A stretch of 64,000 nucleotides of DNA from Anaerobacillus isosaccharinicus (GTDB taxonomy: Bacteria; Bacillota; Bacilli; Bacillales; Anaerobacillaceae): the NCBI RefSeq assembly GCF_001866075.3, contig NZ_CP063356.1:5128926-5192925 (forward strand), written 5' to 3'. The notes beneath the pieces were generated by a model. The model was not told the DNA's origin, did not search any database, and worked only from the letters and a program-made list of their open reading frames with translations. Position numbers and translations under genes: made by a program. Of this stretch, positions 8,706 to 16,170 are shown in pieces; within the stretch, counting starts at the first letter, position 1; every line of letters starts with the position of its first letter.

Positions 8706-9764
8706 TTATAACTCTTTCTCAATTTGTAATTTTCTTAACTCTTCCATAAGCTCTCTTCCGATTATAAATTCATATTCATCATAGAGTGGTTTCAATGCTT
8801 TGCGCCATTCTACTTTTTCCTCTTCAGATTGCTCATAGATTTCAGTAAGGCTACTACTTGCAATTCTATGTAACATATCATTATTTAATTCCTTTGCGTG
8901 CGCACGAAGCCAAATAGAAACCTCGTTCATCGCTTCTTGGATACTCATTTGATATATTTCAGGGAGAGTACTCCAAAATTCAGGATCAACTAATATGACA
9001 TATCCTAAATAATTGTGATTAGATATCGTCATATACTTTTGCTGTTGATAAAATCCTTTAGAATAGATATTTGATAATGTATTTTCTTGACCATCAACAA
9101 TGCCGTCTCTTAAAACATTATAGACTTCATTAAAAGGGAACGTCACCGCTTTTGCTCCTACTGTCCGATAAGTTTTAAAAAGAGCATCACTAGGCATAAC
9201 TCTAAAAGAAAGACCTTTAATATCCTCTGGATAAACAATGGGTCTAACATTATTCGTTATTTGCTTAAAACCATTATCCCAAAATGCAATACCTTTATAT
9301 CCTTTTTGTTCGATACTTTCTAGTAATAGATCTCCCACTCGCCCTTCAAACGCTTGCTCTACCATTATCTCATTGTCAAATAAGTATGGTAGATCAAGTG
9401 CAGTCCACTTCCGGTCATGAAGCGTTACTTCAGAAAAAGCAGGTGCGATAATATGGATATCACCTTTTTTAAGCGCCTCAAATTCTTCTTGAGCACTATA
9501 TAAAACACCATTGGGAAATAATTGTACTTCTACCCATCCATTTGTTTTTTCTTTTATTAACTCAGCAAAATATGCAGCAGCTAAACCTTTAGGCGTATTC
9601 TTCGCAACAACATGACTAAACTTTAACGTATATTTTTCATGTAAACCAACTAATTCCTCGTCAACAGCCACTGAACTAGAGGAATTAGGAAAACCAAAGC
9701 CAATATAAAAAGCAGTAATAATTCCTACACATAGAAAAGTAATAATTGTTATTACACCCTTCAT
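8706..9764 (-). CDS. DctB-like extracytoplasmic C4-dicarboxylate-binding protein (DctP family)
   Basis: An N-terminal hydrophobic segment (GVITIITFLCVGIITAFYIG) lacks a lipobox and probably anchors the protein outside the membrane. The rest is a DctP-family TRAP solute-binding domain, with KNTPKGLAAAYFAELIKEKT near residue 56 and the conserved FRVMPSDALFKTYRTVGA and VDGQENTLSNI segments. The ATG overlaps the response-regulator stop (ATGA), so it is the third gene of a sensor operon. B. subtilis dctB has the same relation to dctS-dctR, where the binding protein is needed for sensing. No DctQ/DctM permease accompanies it, so a co-sensor role is likelier than transport. The assignment to C4-dicarboxylates is by family only. 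Confidence 0.8.
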   Translation of the reverse strand: MKGVITIITFLCVGIITAFYIGFGFPNSSSSVAVDEELVGLHEKYTLKFSHVVAKNTPKGLAAAYFAELIKEKTNGWVEVQLFPNGVLYSAQEEFEALKKGDIHIIAPAFSEVTLHDRKWTALDLPYLFDNEIMVEQAFEGRVGDLLLESIEQKGYKGIAFWDNGFKQITNNVRPIVYPEDIKGLSFRVMPSDALFKTYRTVGAKAVTFPFNEVYNVLRDGIVDGQENTLSNIYSKGFYQQQKYMTISNHNYLGYVILVDPEFWSTLPEIYQMSIQEAMNEVSIWLRAHAKELNNDMLHRIASSSLTEIYEQSEEEKVEWRKALKPLYDEYEFIIGRELMEELRKLQIEKEL

Positions 9765-10480
9765 GAAGAAACCTCGTTTTCCTTTTTAATTAATCGATAT
9801 AACTGAATTGGTCTTCCAATTGTTCCGTATGTTAATTCCATCTCTACTTTTTTTTCTGTCTCTAAGTAATTCAAATATCTTCTTACCGTCACCCTAGCTA
9901 ATCCAACCTCTGAACCAATCTCCTCAGCTGATTTAGAACAATCAATCTTTTCAAGATAATCTAAAATTTGTTTTAACGTCATTAGTTGTAGCCCTTTCGG
10001 TAGTTCACTCTGTTTACTATTATCTTTCTGTTGCATAACTACATCTAATTTATCTTGGGAAAAGTTAGCATTTAAATTTAGTTGGTCATACATATCTTTA
10101 TATTGCTCTAACGCTTGTTTTAATCGCTCATAGGTAAAGGGTTTTACGATATAGTCGACAACTCCATGCCTGAGCAGCTTTTTCACAGTTTCCGTATCAT
10201 TAGCCGCTGTAACAGCAATAATATCCACGTCTAATTGTTCTTGTCTTAACTTGGAAATTGTTTTTAAACCATCTTCTTTTGGCATAAAAATATCTAGCAA
10301 AACTAAATCTGGATTTAATTCTTTTACTTTTTGCCGTCCTACAGTCCCATTTGTTGCTACCCCTATGACTTTAAAGCCTTTTACTTTTTCAATAAACATC
10401 CGATTTACTTCTTGTACCATCAGATCGTCTTCAATTAGTAAAACTCGAATTAGTTTCTCTTCTTTACCTTGCTGCTTCAT
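9761..10480 (-). CDS. DctR/CitB-type response regulator
   Basis: Residues 11-130 form a receiver domain with acidic pocket EDD, phospho-acceptor Asp in DLVLLDIFMP and the conserved Lys in YIVKPFTYERL. The C-terminal part has a helix-turn-helix (SAEEIGSEVGLARVTVRRYL) typical of the CitB/DctR class. At 239 aa it has normal length. It overlaps both neighbours by 4 nt (ATGA junctions), so kinase, regulator and DctB-like protein are made together. The expected target is the TAXI-TRAP operon immediately downstream. Confidence 0.88.
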   Translation of the reverse strand: MKQQGKEEKLIRVLLIEDDLMVQEVNRMFIEKVKGFKVIGVATNGTVGRQKVKELNPDLVLLDIFMPKEDGLKTISKLRQEQLDVDIIAVTAANDTETVKKLLRHGVVDYIVKPFTYERLKQALEQYKDMYDQLNLNANFSQDKLDVVMQQKDNSKQSELPKGLQLMTLKQILDYLEKIDCSKSAEEIGSEVGLARVTVRRYLNYLETEKKVEMELTYGTIGRPIQLYRLIKKENEVSS

Positions 10481-12084
10481 AATCTAACCCCCACTTTCCT
10501 TTTCATTGGAATTTGCAGCGTAAAGACCGTTCCTTTGCCTACCTCACTATTGATATCAATATTTCCTTCGATTCGATCAATAATGGAACGCACTAGAAAA
10601 AGCCCTATTCCTCGACCGTCTTTTTGTTTTGTAGAAAAGCCTCTTCGAAACATTTTTTCCTTTATGTTCTCTGAAATGCCTTCACCAGTATCACCGACTT
10701 GGATTGTTAGAAAATCTTCTGCCTCTTTAATCGAAAAGGTAATTTGCTTTAATTCTTTATTTGTATCTACAAGTGCATCAATACTATTGTCTATTAAATT
10801 ACCACAAATAATAACAAGGTCATGTATGGTAGTTCCTTCAGGGTAATTTATAAAATTACTATTCTGATTGAAGGTAAGCTTTATTCCTAGCTCTTTACAG
10901 CGACTATATTTTCCTAACAACAATCCTGCTAGACTATCATCATGAATTTGATGTGTAATTAATGAGGTAAGTTCTGCTTGTTCCTCTGAAAGATCAAAGA
11001 TATAATCTAGTGCTTTCTTCCCTTGATCAAGCTGAATTAATCCTGCAATTGTATGTAGCTTATTTGAATATTCATGGGCCTGAACTCGTAATGCATCAAC
11101 AAAGGCTTGTACTCCTGTTAACTCTTGGGCTAGTCTAGTAACCTCAGTTTTATCTTGGAAAATTGCTACAGCACCAATCGTTTTCCCTTGAACAGTAATT
11201 GGAATACGATTACTTAAAATAGCTCGATTATTAATGAAAAATTCCCGTTGCAACAGCGGTTTACCTATCTTCAATACTTCTGGTAAACGAGTATCTGGTA
11301 CAACATCGTGAATTTTTGCGCCAACTACATCACCATGGGCATTTACGATTTCTTTTGCGGCCTGGTTAATAACCGTTATCTTTTCATTTTGATCGATGGC
11401 AATAACACCATCGCGAATAGCGTTAAACGTGGCAGTTCTTTCAACTAAGACACGAGCAAGCTGATCGGGTTCAATATGAAATGTTTGTCTCTTTATGTGA
11501 TTAGCTAGTAGCCACGCTCCCCACATTCCAAATATGGTCGCAAAGATAAAAACGTAGAGAAGCGAATTTCCAATTTCATTAATTAGCTCGCGATGACTAG
11601 GTAAAACATTACCTACGACTACTACACCGACTTGTTCACTTTTCTCATTAAAAATAGGAACGAATGACCGGATCGTATAACCATGATCCCCAGAAGCTAA
11701 TGATGTATAGATATGTTCTGAAAAAGCGGGATCTTCATCACCACCATAGAATTTCGTTCCGATTCGCTCCTTAATTGGATGCGTCAACCTTATTCGGTCC
11801 ATATTTAAAATAATGATATAGTCTACATTATTTATAACTCGAGTTCTTTCAGCTATAGGCTGTAAGATATCAGATGCAGCCTCGTTATTAATCTCATCTT
11901 GAACACTTTTATATTGGGCAACCAATTGTGCTGTAATTAAAGTTCTTTGTGATAGTTCTTCTTCCTTTGTCTCTGCCATATACCCTAACAAGATTATGCC
12001 ACCAATTAATAAGGAGAAAATAACGATCCCTAAAGATAAGAATGTAATTTTCCAACGTATCGGTAAGTTCTTAAATCTAAACAA
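10477..12084 (-). CDS. DctS/CitA-type sensor histidine kinase
   Basis: Two membrane helices (about residues 12-33 and 170-195) flank an extracytoplasmic sensor domain of the PhoQ/DcuS/CitA type. A cytoplasmic PAS domain (about 210-320) follows, then a dimerisation/phospho-acceptor segment with His in RVQAHEYSNKLHTI. The ATPase domain has N-box GNLIDNSIDAL, G1 GDTGEGI and G2 GRGIGLFLV. The start is taken as TTG 12084 because TTGGAGG lies 7 nt upstream; an ATG 21 nt earlier has no ribosome binding site. It should sense an external carboxylic acid, possibly with the DctB-like protein encoded in the same operon. Confidence 0.88.
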   Translation of the reverse strand: MFRFKNLPIRWKITFLSLGIVIFSLLIGGIILLGYMAETKEEELSQRTLITAQLVAQYKSVQDEINNEAASDILQPIAERTRVINNVDYIIILNMDRIRLTHPIKERIGTKFYGGDEDPAFSEHIYTSLASGDHGYTIRSFVPIFNEKSEQVGVVVVGNVLPSHRELINEIGNSLLYVFIFATIFGMWGAWLLANHIKRQTFHIEPDQLARVLVERTATFNAIRDGVIAIDQNEKITVINQAAKEIVNAHGDVVGAKIHDVVPDTRLPEVLKIGKPLLQREFFINNRAILSNRIPITVQGKTIGAVAIFQDKTEVTRLAQELTGVQAFVDALRVQAHEYSNKLHTIAGLIQLDQGKKALDYIFDLSEEQAELTSLITHQIHDDSLAGLLLGKYSRCKELGIKLTFNQNSNFINYPEGTTIHDLVIICGNLIDNSIDALVDTNKELKQITFSIKEAEDFLTIQVGDTGEGISENIKEKMFRRGFSTKQKDGRGIGLFLVRSIIDRIEGNIDINSEVGKGTVFTLQIPMKRKVGVRL

Positions 12085-12231
12085 TGTGTTGCCTCCAAGT
12101 ATCATTAGACAGTTTTTCTCTAATTATAACGCTTTCATTTCCTCTTTGTAATAAAAATATCATAATATTAGAAAAATTAACTTATTTAGCACAATCTCAT
12201 TACTAAATGAATTTAGAATTATACAGCAAAA

Positions 12232-12262
12232 AAAGCTTCAAGATTTATGATCTCAAAGCTTT
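12232..12262 (-). terminator. Terminator of the tRNA gene
   Basis: Stem AAAGCTT/AAGCTTT with inner AGAT/ATCT is followed by T7 on the minus strand, 12 nt beyond the tRNA 3' end. Confidence 0.72.
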
Positions 12263-12274
12263 CATCAGTATGTA

Positions 12275-12349
12275 TGGCGCGCCTACCAGGATTCGAACCC
12301 AGAATCCGAGAGCCGAAATCTCGTGTGATATCCATTTCACTATAGACGC
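12275..12349 (-). tRNA. tRNA-Arg (anticodon TCG)
   Basis: The minus strand folds into a full cloverleaf. The acceptor stem is GCGTCTA/TAGGCGC, the D stem GTGA/TCAC, the anticodon stem CGAGA/TCTCG around loop TTTCGGC, and the T arm carries GTTCGAA. The discriminator is G and CCA is encoded. Loop positions 34-36 read TCG, so it decodes CGA and possibly CGG arginine codons. It stands alone, in a place comparable to a single tRNA-Arg gene in this region of B. subtilis. Confidence 0.9.
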
Positions 12350-12454
12350 ATTTTAGTGACGCTAAAACAATATAACATATCTAATCAAGATATGTCAACA
12401 AATTTTCCACAAGTACAGAGAGTGGAGTTAGTATCTGCTCCACTCTTGATAGTC

Positions 12455-12814
12455 TTACGCTTTTAGGTTTTCGTGATCTTGAAACATGCTTTCGAAACGC
12501 TCGTTCAATTGTTCTTCTGTATATCCAAGTTTATAAAGTCTTCCAGCAAAATTTTGGGCCCATAAAGATGAACGTTCAGCCATCTTCTTATATTTCTTTT
12601 GTTTTGCAGCTTTTGCCTCTTTCGCACGACTTTCAGCATTTGACATTAAGTTTTCAATAATAAATAAACCCTTCCAAATGTCAGCTTCTTCCAAGTCTTC
12701 ACTATCATTGCTGAAATAATTAATAACCGTCTTATAATATTGATCGAATTCTTCAAAAGAAATTTCTTCGTCCATATTTAAGTATTCATGAATTTTTACA
12801 TATAACTCTTGCAT
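12455..12814 (-). CDS. Conserved small helical protein of unknown function (119 aa)
   Basis: I do not recognise this protein. It is strongly charged and predicted almost entirely helical. An acidic middle part (NYFSNDSEDLEEADIWKGLF) is followed by a basic, Ala/Lys-rich helix (ESRAKEAKAAKQKKYKKMAE) and a tail YKLGYTEEQLNERFESMF. There is no signal peptide or membrane helix, so it should be cytosolic. The start at 12814 is chosen because AAAGGAGAG lies 7 nt upstream; the longer frame adds 19 residues with no ribosome binding site. It lies between the tRNA-Arg and brxB. Confidence 0.7.
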   Translation of the reverse strand: MQELYVKIHEYLNMDEEISFEEFDQYYKTVINYFSNDSEDLEEADIWKGLFIIENLMSNAESRAKEAKAAKQKKYKKMAERSSLWAQNFAGRLYKLGYTEEQLNERFESMFQDHENLKA

Positions 12815-12963
12815 TCGTAAACTCTCCTTTTGAGAAAAACTATAGCAAACATTAGTCCTTCTTTTTTCCATTAGCCCTATTAAAAACTACATATTACAAG
12901 TTCAAATTATAGCATTAGAAAATGATGACTTCAAGGTAATTATCTACTCTTAATGATAAAAAA

Positions 12964-12995
12964 ACAGGCTTCCACTTAAAAAGTGAAAGCACTGT
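12964..12995 (-). terminator. Terminator of brxB
   Basis: ACAG-GCTT-CACTT pairs with AAGTG-AAGC-CTGT, with small internal mismatches, and is followed by T7 on the minus strand, 9 nt after the brxB stop. Confidence 0.8.
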
Positions 12996-13003
12996 ATTTT
13001 TGC

Positions 13004-13423
13004 TTACATGAATTCATCAAAATATTTCTCAAGCTTTTGAACGACTTGGACAGGTTCATGACCTTCAATTTCGTGTCTCTCGATCATCGCCTTAATTTCG
13101 CCGTCTTTAACAATGGCAAATGAAGGTGAAGACGGAGCAAAACCTTTAAAGTATGTTCTTGCTCTATCAGTAGCTTCTTTGTCTTGACCAGCAAAGACAG
13201 TAACAAAATTATCAGGCTTTTTCTCATAATTAGCCATGTACGCAGCTGAGGGACGGGCGATTCCCCCAGCACAACCACAAACAGAATTAATATAGACTAG
13301 TGAAGTCCCTTTTTTTCCTAATACCGCATCAACCTCTTCAGGTGTTGTTAATTCTTGATAACCTGCATCAACCATTTCTTTTCTTGCACCATTAATTACA
13401 TCATTATAAAAACTAAATTCCAT
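13004..13423 (-). CDS. brxB: Bacilliredoxin BrxB (YphP/YqiW family)
   Basis: This 139-aa thioredoxin-fold protein carries the bacilliredoxin CGC motif in the segment [12 protein letters not shown] (about residues 48-59). The family removes bacillithiol from S-bacillithiolated proteins after oxidative stress, using the first Cys as nucleophile. The [13 protein letters not shown] and [12 protein letters not shown] segments match the family. A strong ribosome binding site (AGAGGTGGG) precedes the ATG. In B. subtilis yqiW lies just after the bkd operon; here the IS element and znuA have come between them. Confidence 0.93.
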   Translation of the reverse strand: MEFSFYNDVINGARKEMVDAGYQELTTPEEVDAVLGKKGTSLVYINSVCGCAGGIARPSAAYMANYEKKPDNFVTVFAGQDKEATDRARTYFKGFAPSSPSFAIVKDGEIKAMIERHEIEGHEPVQVVQKLEKYFDEFM

Positions 13424-13639
13424 AATAACCCACCTCTTTTTTTCATATTAACACTATGATTATATTGTACACTTATTAATTCATTTTACAAAGTGATATG
13501 TACTATTAATATCAGCTAAAAGTTAATTTTGCATACACTATTTCCAACTACTTATACTTTTTATAATAAAACCCCATTATTATGCCACATAAAATTTCAC
13601 TCCCCTTTTTCTTTTCTAATAATAAAAAAGTAATAGAAA

Positions 13640-13662
13640 AAAGCCCGTCTTTGACGAGCTTT
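13640..13662 (-). terminator. Terminator of znuA
   Basis: Stem AAAGC-CGTC/GACG-GCTTT with a TTT loop is followed by T6 on the minus strand, 8 nt after the znuA stop. Confidence 0.82.
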
Positions 13663-13669
13663 AAGCAAA

Positions 13670-14776
13670 CTATTGTAATGCAGTTCTTAAAGTTTCAATA
13701 TTTCTTTCCATTAGACTGAAATAATCCTCATTATTGTTTACATCTTCTTGAACTAACGCCTCTAAATTGTGTAACCAAAGAGCTTCTGCACCAACTTGAG
13801 AACGTACTGTTTCAGCAATACTAGTAGGTATATTTTGTTCAAACATAATATAGCCGATATTATGATGTTCTACGAATTCTATAACACTCTTAATCTGACG
13901 AATTGAGGGTTCATTTGTAGGGGAAATACCCGAGATACCAACTTGCTGAATTCCGTACCGCTCTGTCCAATAACCATAACCAGCGTGGGAAACAACCATT
14001 GTATTATTTGAGACCTCTTGAACCATTTCTTTAAATCTTAAATCTAATGCTTCTAATTGACCTTTTAAAGTTAAGAAGTTACTTTCAAACTGCTCAGATG
14101 CTTCAGGTAGTAACTCTACAAGTGCATTCTTAATATTTTCAGCAACTTGAATAGAGCGAATTGGATCTAACCAAACATGAGGATCTCCCTCACCTTGATG
14201 TTCGTGACCGTGTTGATCGTCATCTTCTTCACCGTGCTCGTCATGGTCGTCTCCGTGACCATCGTGATCATGTCCATGATCATTGTGGTCGTGTCCATGG
14301 TTGTCATGGTCGTGGCCATGATCGTCGTCGGCGTTTCCATGGTCGTCATGGTCATGTCCATGATCATCGTGGTCGTGATCGAATGCTATTAGATCAACAC
14401 CTTCTGATGCCATTAATATTTTTACATTTCCAGTTTTTAAAACTTCAGCAGCTGCATCGGCAAAGCCTTCAATCCCTGCTCCATTGTAAATGTATAAATG
14501 GGCATTAGAGACATCTACCATTGTTTTTGGGCTTGGCTCAAATGTATGAGCATCTGCTCCAACTGGAACAATACTTTTTACTTCTACATATTCGCCACCG
14601 ATCTTTTTAGTAAAATCCATTAATGGAAAGATAGTCGTATAAACTTGTAATACTTCCTTTTCTTCAACCTCTGGCTCAACAGCTGTATTTGGCTTTTCCT
14701 CCCCTTTAGCTCCACAAGCTGCTAAAAACGTTGATAATATTAGCATAATAGCAAAAATAATTGATTGCTTCTTCAT
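13670..14776 (-). CDS. znuA: Zinc ABC transporter substrate-binding lipoprotein with His/Asp-rich loop
   Basis: Lipobox FLAACG (Cys about residue 21) is followed by a cluster A-I metal-binding fold. Likely ligand residues are the His in GADAHTFEPSP, the His in GDPHVWLDP, the His in VVSHAGYGYW and the acidic C-terminal part. Between residues about 130 and 200 there is a long low-complexity His/Asp/Gly loop of repeated HDHDDHG-like units, as in ZnuA/AdcA zinc chaperones. GAAAGGGGA precedes the ATG. No ZnuB/ZnuC genes are adjacent, so the permease and ATPase must lie elsewhere. A Zur-like operator 49 nt upstream supports zinc rather than manganese. Confidence 0.88.
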   Translation of the reverse strand: MKKQSIIFAIMLILSTFLAACGAKGEEKPNTAVEPEVEEKEVLQVYTTIFPLMDFTKKIGGEYVEVKSIVPVGADAHTFEPSPKTMVDVSNAHLYIYNGAGIEGFADAAAEVLKTGNVKILMASEGVDLIAFDHDHDDHGHDHDDHGNADDDHGHDHDNHGHDHNDHGHDHDGHGDDHDEHGEEDDDQHGHEHQGEGDPHVWLDPIRSIQVAENIKNALVELLPEASEQFESNFLTLKGQLEALDLRFKEMVQEVSNNTMVVSHAGYGYWTERYGIQQVGISGISPTNEPSIRQIKSVIEFVEHHNIGYIMFEQNIPTSIAETVRSQVGAEALWLHNLEALVQEDVNNNEDYFSLMERNIETLRTALQ

Positions 14777-14824
14777 TTCAATCCCCTTTCGTAACGATTA
14801 CGTTTTGTTTTCCATCTAGGATTA

Positions 14825-14844
14825 TATCGAAATTATTACGATCT
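14825..14844 (-). promoter_or_regulatory. Zur-box-like operator upstream of znuA
   Basis: The sequence TATCGAAAT-T-ATTACGATCT is a near-palindrome that fits the Bacillus Zur consensus TCGTAAT-N-ATTACGA with one half perfect. A second dyad, CGTAA-CGA-TTACG, lies at 14790-14802, closer to the start codon. Confidence 0.65.
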
Positions 14845-14879
14845 GTAAACAAAAATACATCCTTACAAAAAGACAAAAA

Positions 14880-14902
14880 GAGACAAAGATTGCTCTCGTC
14901 TC
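14880..14902 (-). terminator. Terminator of the IS-split gene
   Basis: Stem GAGAC/GTCTC with a long loop is followed by T5 and then a further T-rich run on the minus strand, shortly after the displaced stop codon at 14915. Confidence 0.5.
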
Positions 14903-15041
14903 CCTAATTAATAGTTATTTAATTTCCTTTAAACGCTTTTTCAGAAGAGCATTTAGTTCCTTTTGGTGATCAATCACTTGGGGAACAGTGGTTTTTAATG
15001 CATTTTCATCTCTTTTTTCTACTGCAATTAAGAACTGTTGA

Positions 15042-15046
15042 TGAAT
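15042..15046. repeat. Target-site duplication TGAAT, left copy
   Basis: TGAAT immediately precedes the left inverted-repeat tip TGATTACAG. The identical pentamer follows the right tip at 17877-17881. Confidence 0.88.
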
Positions 15047-15136
15047 TGATTACAGCCACTCGAATTTACCACCCTCGCCATGTTTTTTACCACCGAATGC
15101 CAAGGATTTTACCATGTAACGCCAGTGTATTTACCA
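15047..15136. repeat. Left terminal inverted repeat of the IS with four spaced repeat units
   Basis: The tip TGATTACAGCCA is followed by recurring TTTACCA units separated by about 20 nt (for example near 15065, 15086, 15107 and 15128), mirrored at the right end. Confidence 0.8.
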
Positions 15137-15146
15137 TTGAATAAAA

Positions 15147-15192
15147 AAGTCCTACAGATTAATAGTTTTATAATCTTGTAGGACTTTTCTTT
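15147..15192 (-). terminator. Terminator at the downstream end of the IS21 operon
   Basis: AAAAGTCCTACA pairs with TGTAGGACTTTT, with further GATTA/TAATC pairing inside; A and T runs on both sides give possible bidirectional activity. It lies after the third IS ORF. Confidence 0.8.
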
Positions 15193-15206
15193 TGTGTTCA
15201 ATTAGT

Positions 15207-15413
15207 TTATTTGTTTTTGAAGTACTCCATGATCATCTTTCTGGAACCCTCCCAAATATCATGTTCGGTCCAGGTATAAGGTAAAGGCTCCTTTCCATAA
15301 ACACTCAAAAGCTTTCCTTTTAGTTCTTTAGGAAATGGATACCAGTCATTGTAACCACTCCAATAATAGTACTCTTCTAATTTACGTAGTTCCTTTCTCG
15401 TTAAAGTGGCCAT
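15207..15413 (-). CDS. Small passenger protein of the IS21 element (68 aa), unknown function
   Basis: The ORF starts 8 nt after the istB stop codon and is followed directly by the element's terminator, so it looks like the third gene of the transposition operon. The product is rich in aromatic and charged residues (KLEEYYYWSGYNDWYPFP, then YTWTEHDIWEG) and lacks signal or membrane segments. I do not recognise a family. It may be an accessory factor or a passenger gene; its place inside the inverted repeats is certain. Confidence 0.65.
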   Translation of the reverse strand: MATLTRKELRKLEEYYYWSGYNDWYPFPKELKGKLLSVYGKEPLPYTWTEHDIWEGSRKMIMEYFKNK

Positions 15414-15420
15414 ATTAAAC

Positions 15421-16170
15421 TTAGCTACCTAATCCATGACGCTCACGCATAGATACTTCTCCGTCTATTAGAATTTGATATGAATCATGGATAATACGAT
15501 CTAGAATAGCCTCCGCAATTGTTTCATTCCCCAATTTTATATGCCAACCACTAGGGTCAATTTGTGAACAGAAAATAGTCGAAGCTATCTTATGACGAGA
15601 TTCTGTGATTTCTAATAGAATTGCTGCTTCATTCGTTGATAAATCTGTTAGTAACCATTCATCAAGGATGAGTAGATCTACTTTCGTATACTTTTTAATC
15701 AATTTTCGATAGCTTCCATCTGCAGCTAATTTTGCGAGAGACAGTTCATCTAATAATTCCGGTAAGCGAATGTATTTAACATTATAGAATTGTCGACAAG
15801 CAGATACTCCAAAGGCAGTTGCTAAAAATGTTTTTCCCGAACCAGTAGGTCCTTTCAATATGATATTGTGACTGTCATGGATATAGGTACCGCTGGCCAG
15901 TTTTAATATCAAATTTTTATCTAATCTTCGGTCTTCGTGATATTCCATATCTTCGATACAAGCATTTGAGTTTAAAAAAGTGGCTGTATTGATCAAGCGT
16001 TGAAGCTTATTACTCTTACGACGGGAATGTTCTAAATCGACAAGTAAACTAAAGCGTTCTTCGAAACTCAACTTTTGAAACTCTTTATTAGTTGATTGTT
16101 CCTTATAGGCTTCCGCCATTCCACTTAATTTCAATTCGTGTAGTTTGGTTAATGTCTGCTCATTCATCAT
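15421..16170 (-). CDS. istB: IS21-family helper ATPase IstB
   Basis: This 249-aa DnaC-like AAA+ protein has Walker A GPTGSGKT (about residues 106-113), Walker B VDLLILDEW and a sensor region TIFCSQIDPSGWH. IstB assists IstA by remodelling target DNA during transposition. The ATG overlaps the istA stop (ATGA), so the two genes are coupled. The N-terminal segment KLHELKLSGMAEAYKEQ is the family's usual opening. No truncation or frameshift is visible. Confidence 0.95.
   Translation of the reverse strand: MMNEQTLTKLHELKLSGMAEAYKEQSTNKEFQKLSFEERFSLLVDLEHSRRKSNKLQRLINTATFLNSNACIEDMEYHEDRRLDKNLILKLASGTYIHDSHNIILKGPTGSGKTFLATAFGVSACRQFYNVKYIRLPELLDELSLAKLAADGSYRKLIKKYTKVDLLILDEWLLTDLSTNEAAILLEITESRHKIASTIFCSQIDPSGWHIKLGNETIAEAILDRIIHDSYQILIDGEVSMRERHGLGS

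Noticed and set aside
14190..14390. Short tandem repeats that could look like a CRISPR array
   Set aside because: The units are imperfect, lack unique spacers and lie in frame inside znuA.
14161..14508. Several long ORFs on both strands over the znuA His-rich region
   Set aside because: They are shadows of the repetitive HDH-coding DNA in other frames; the znuA frame has the ribosome binding site, lipobox and full fold.
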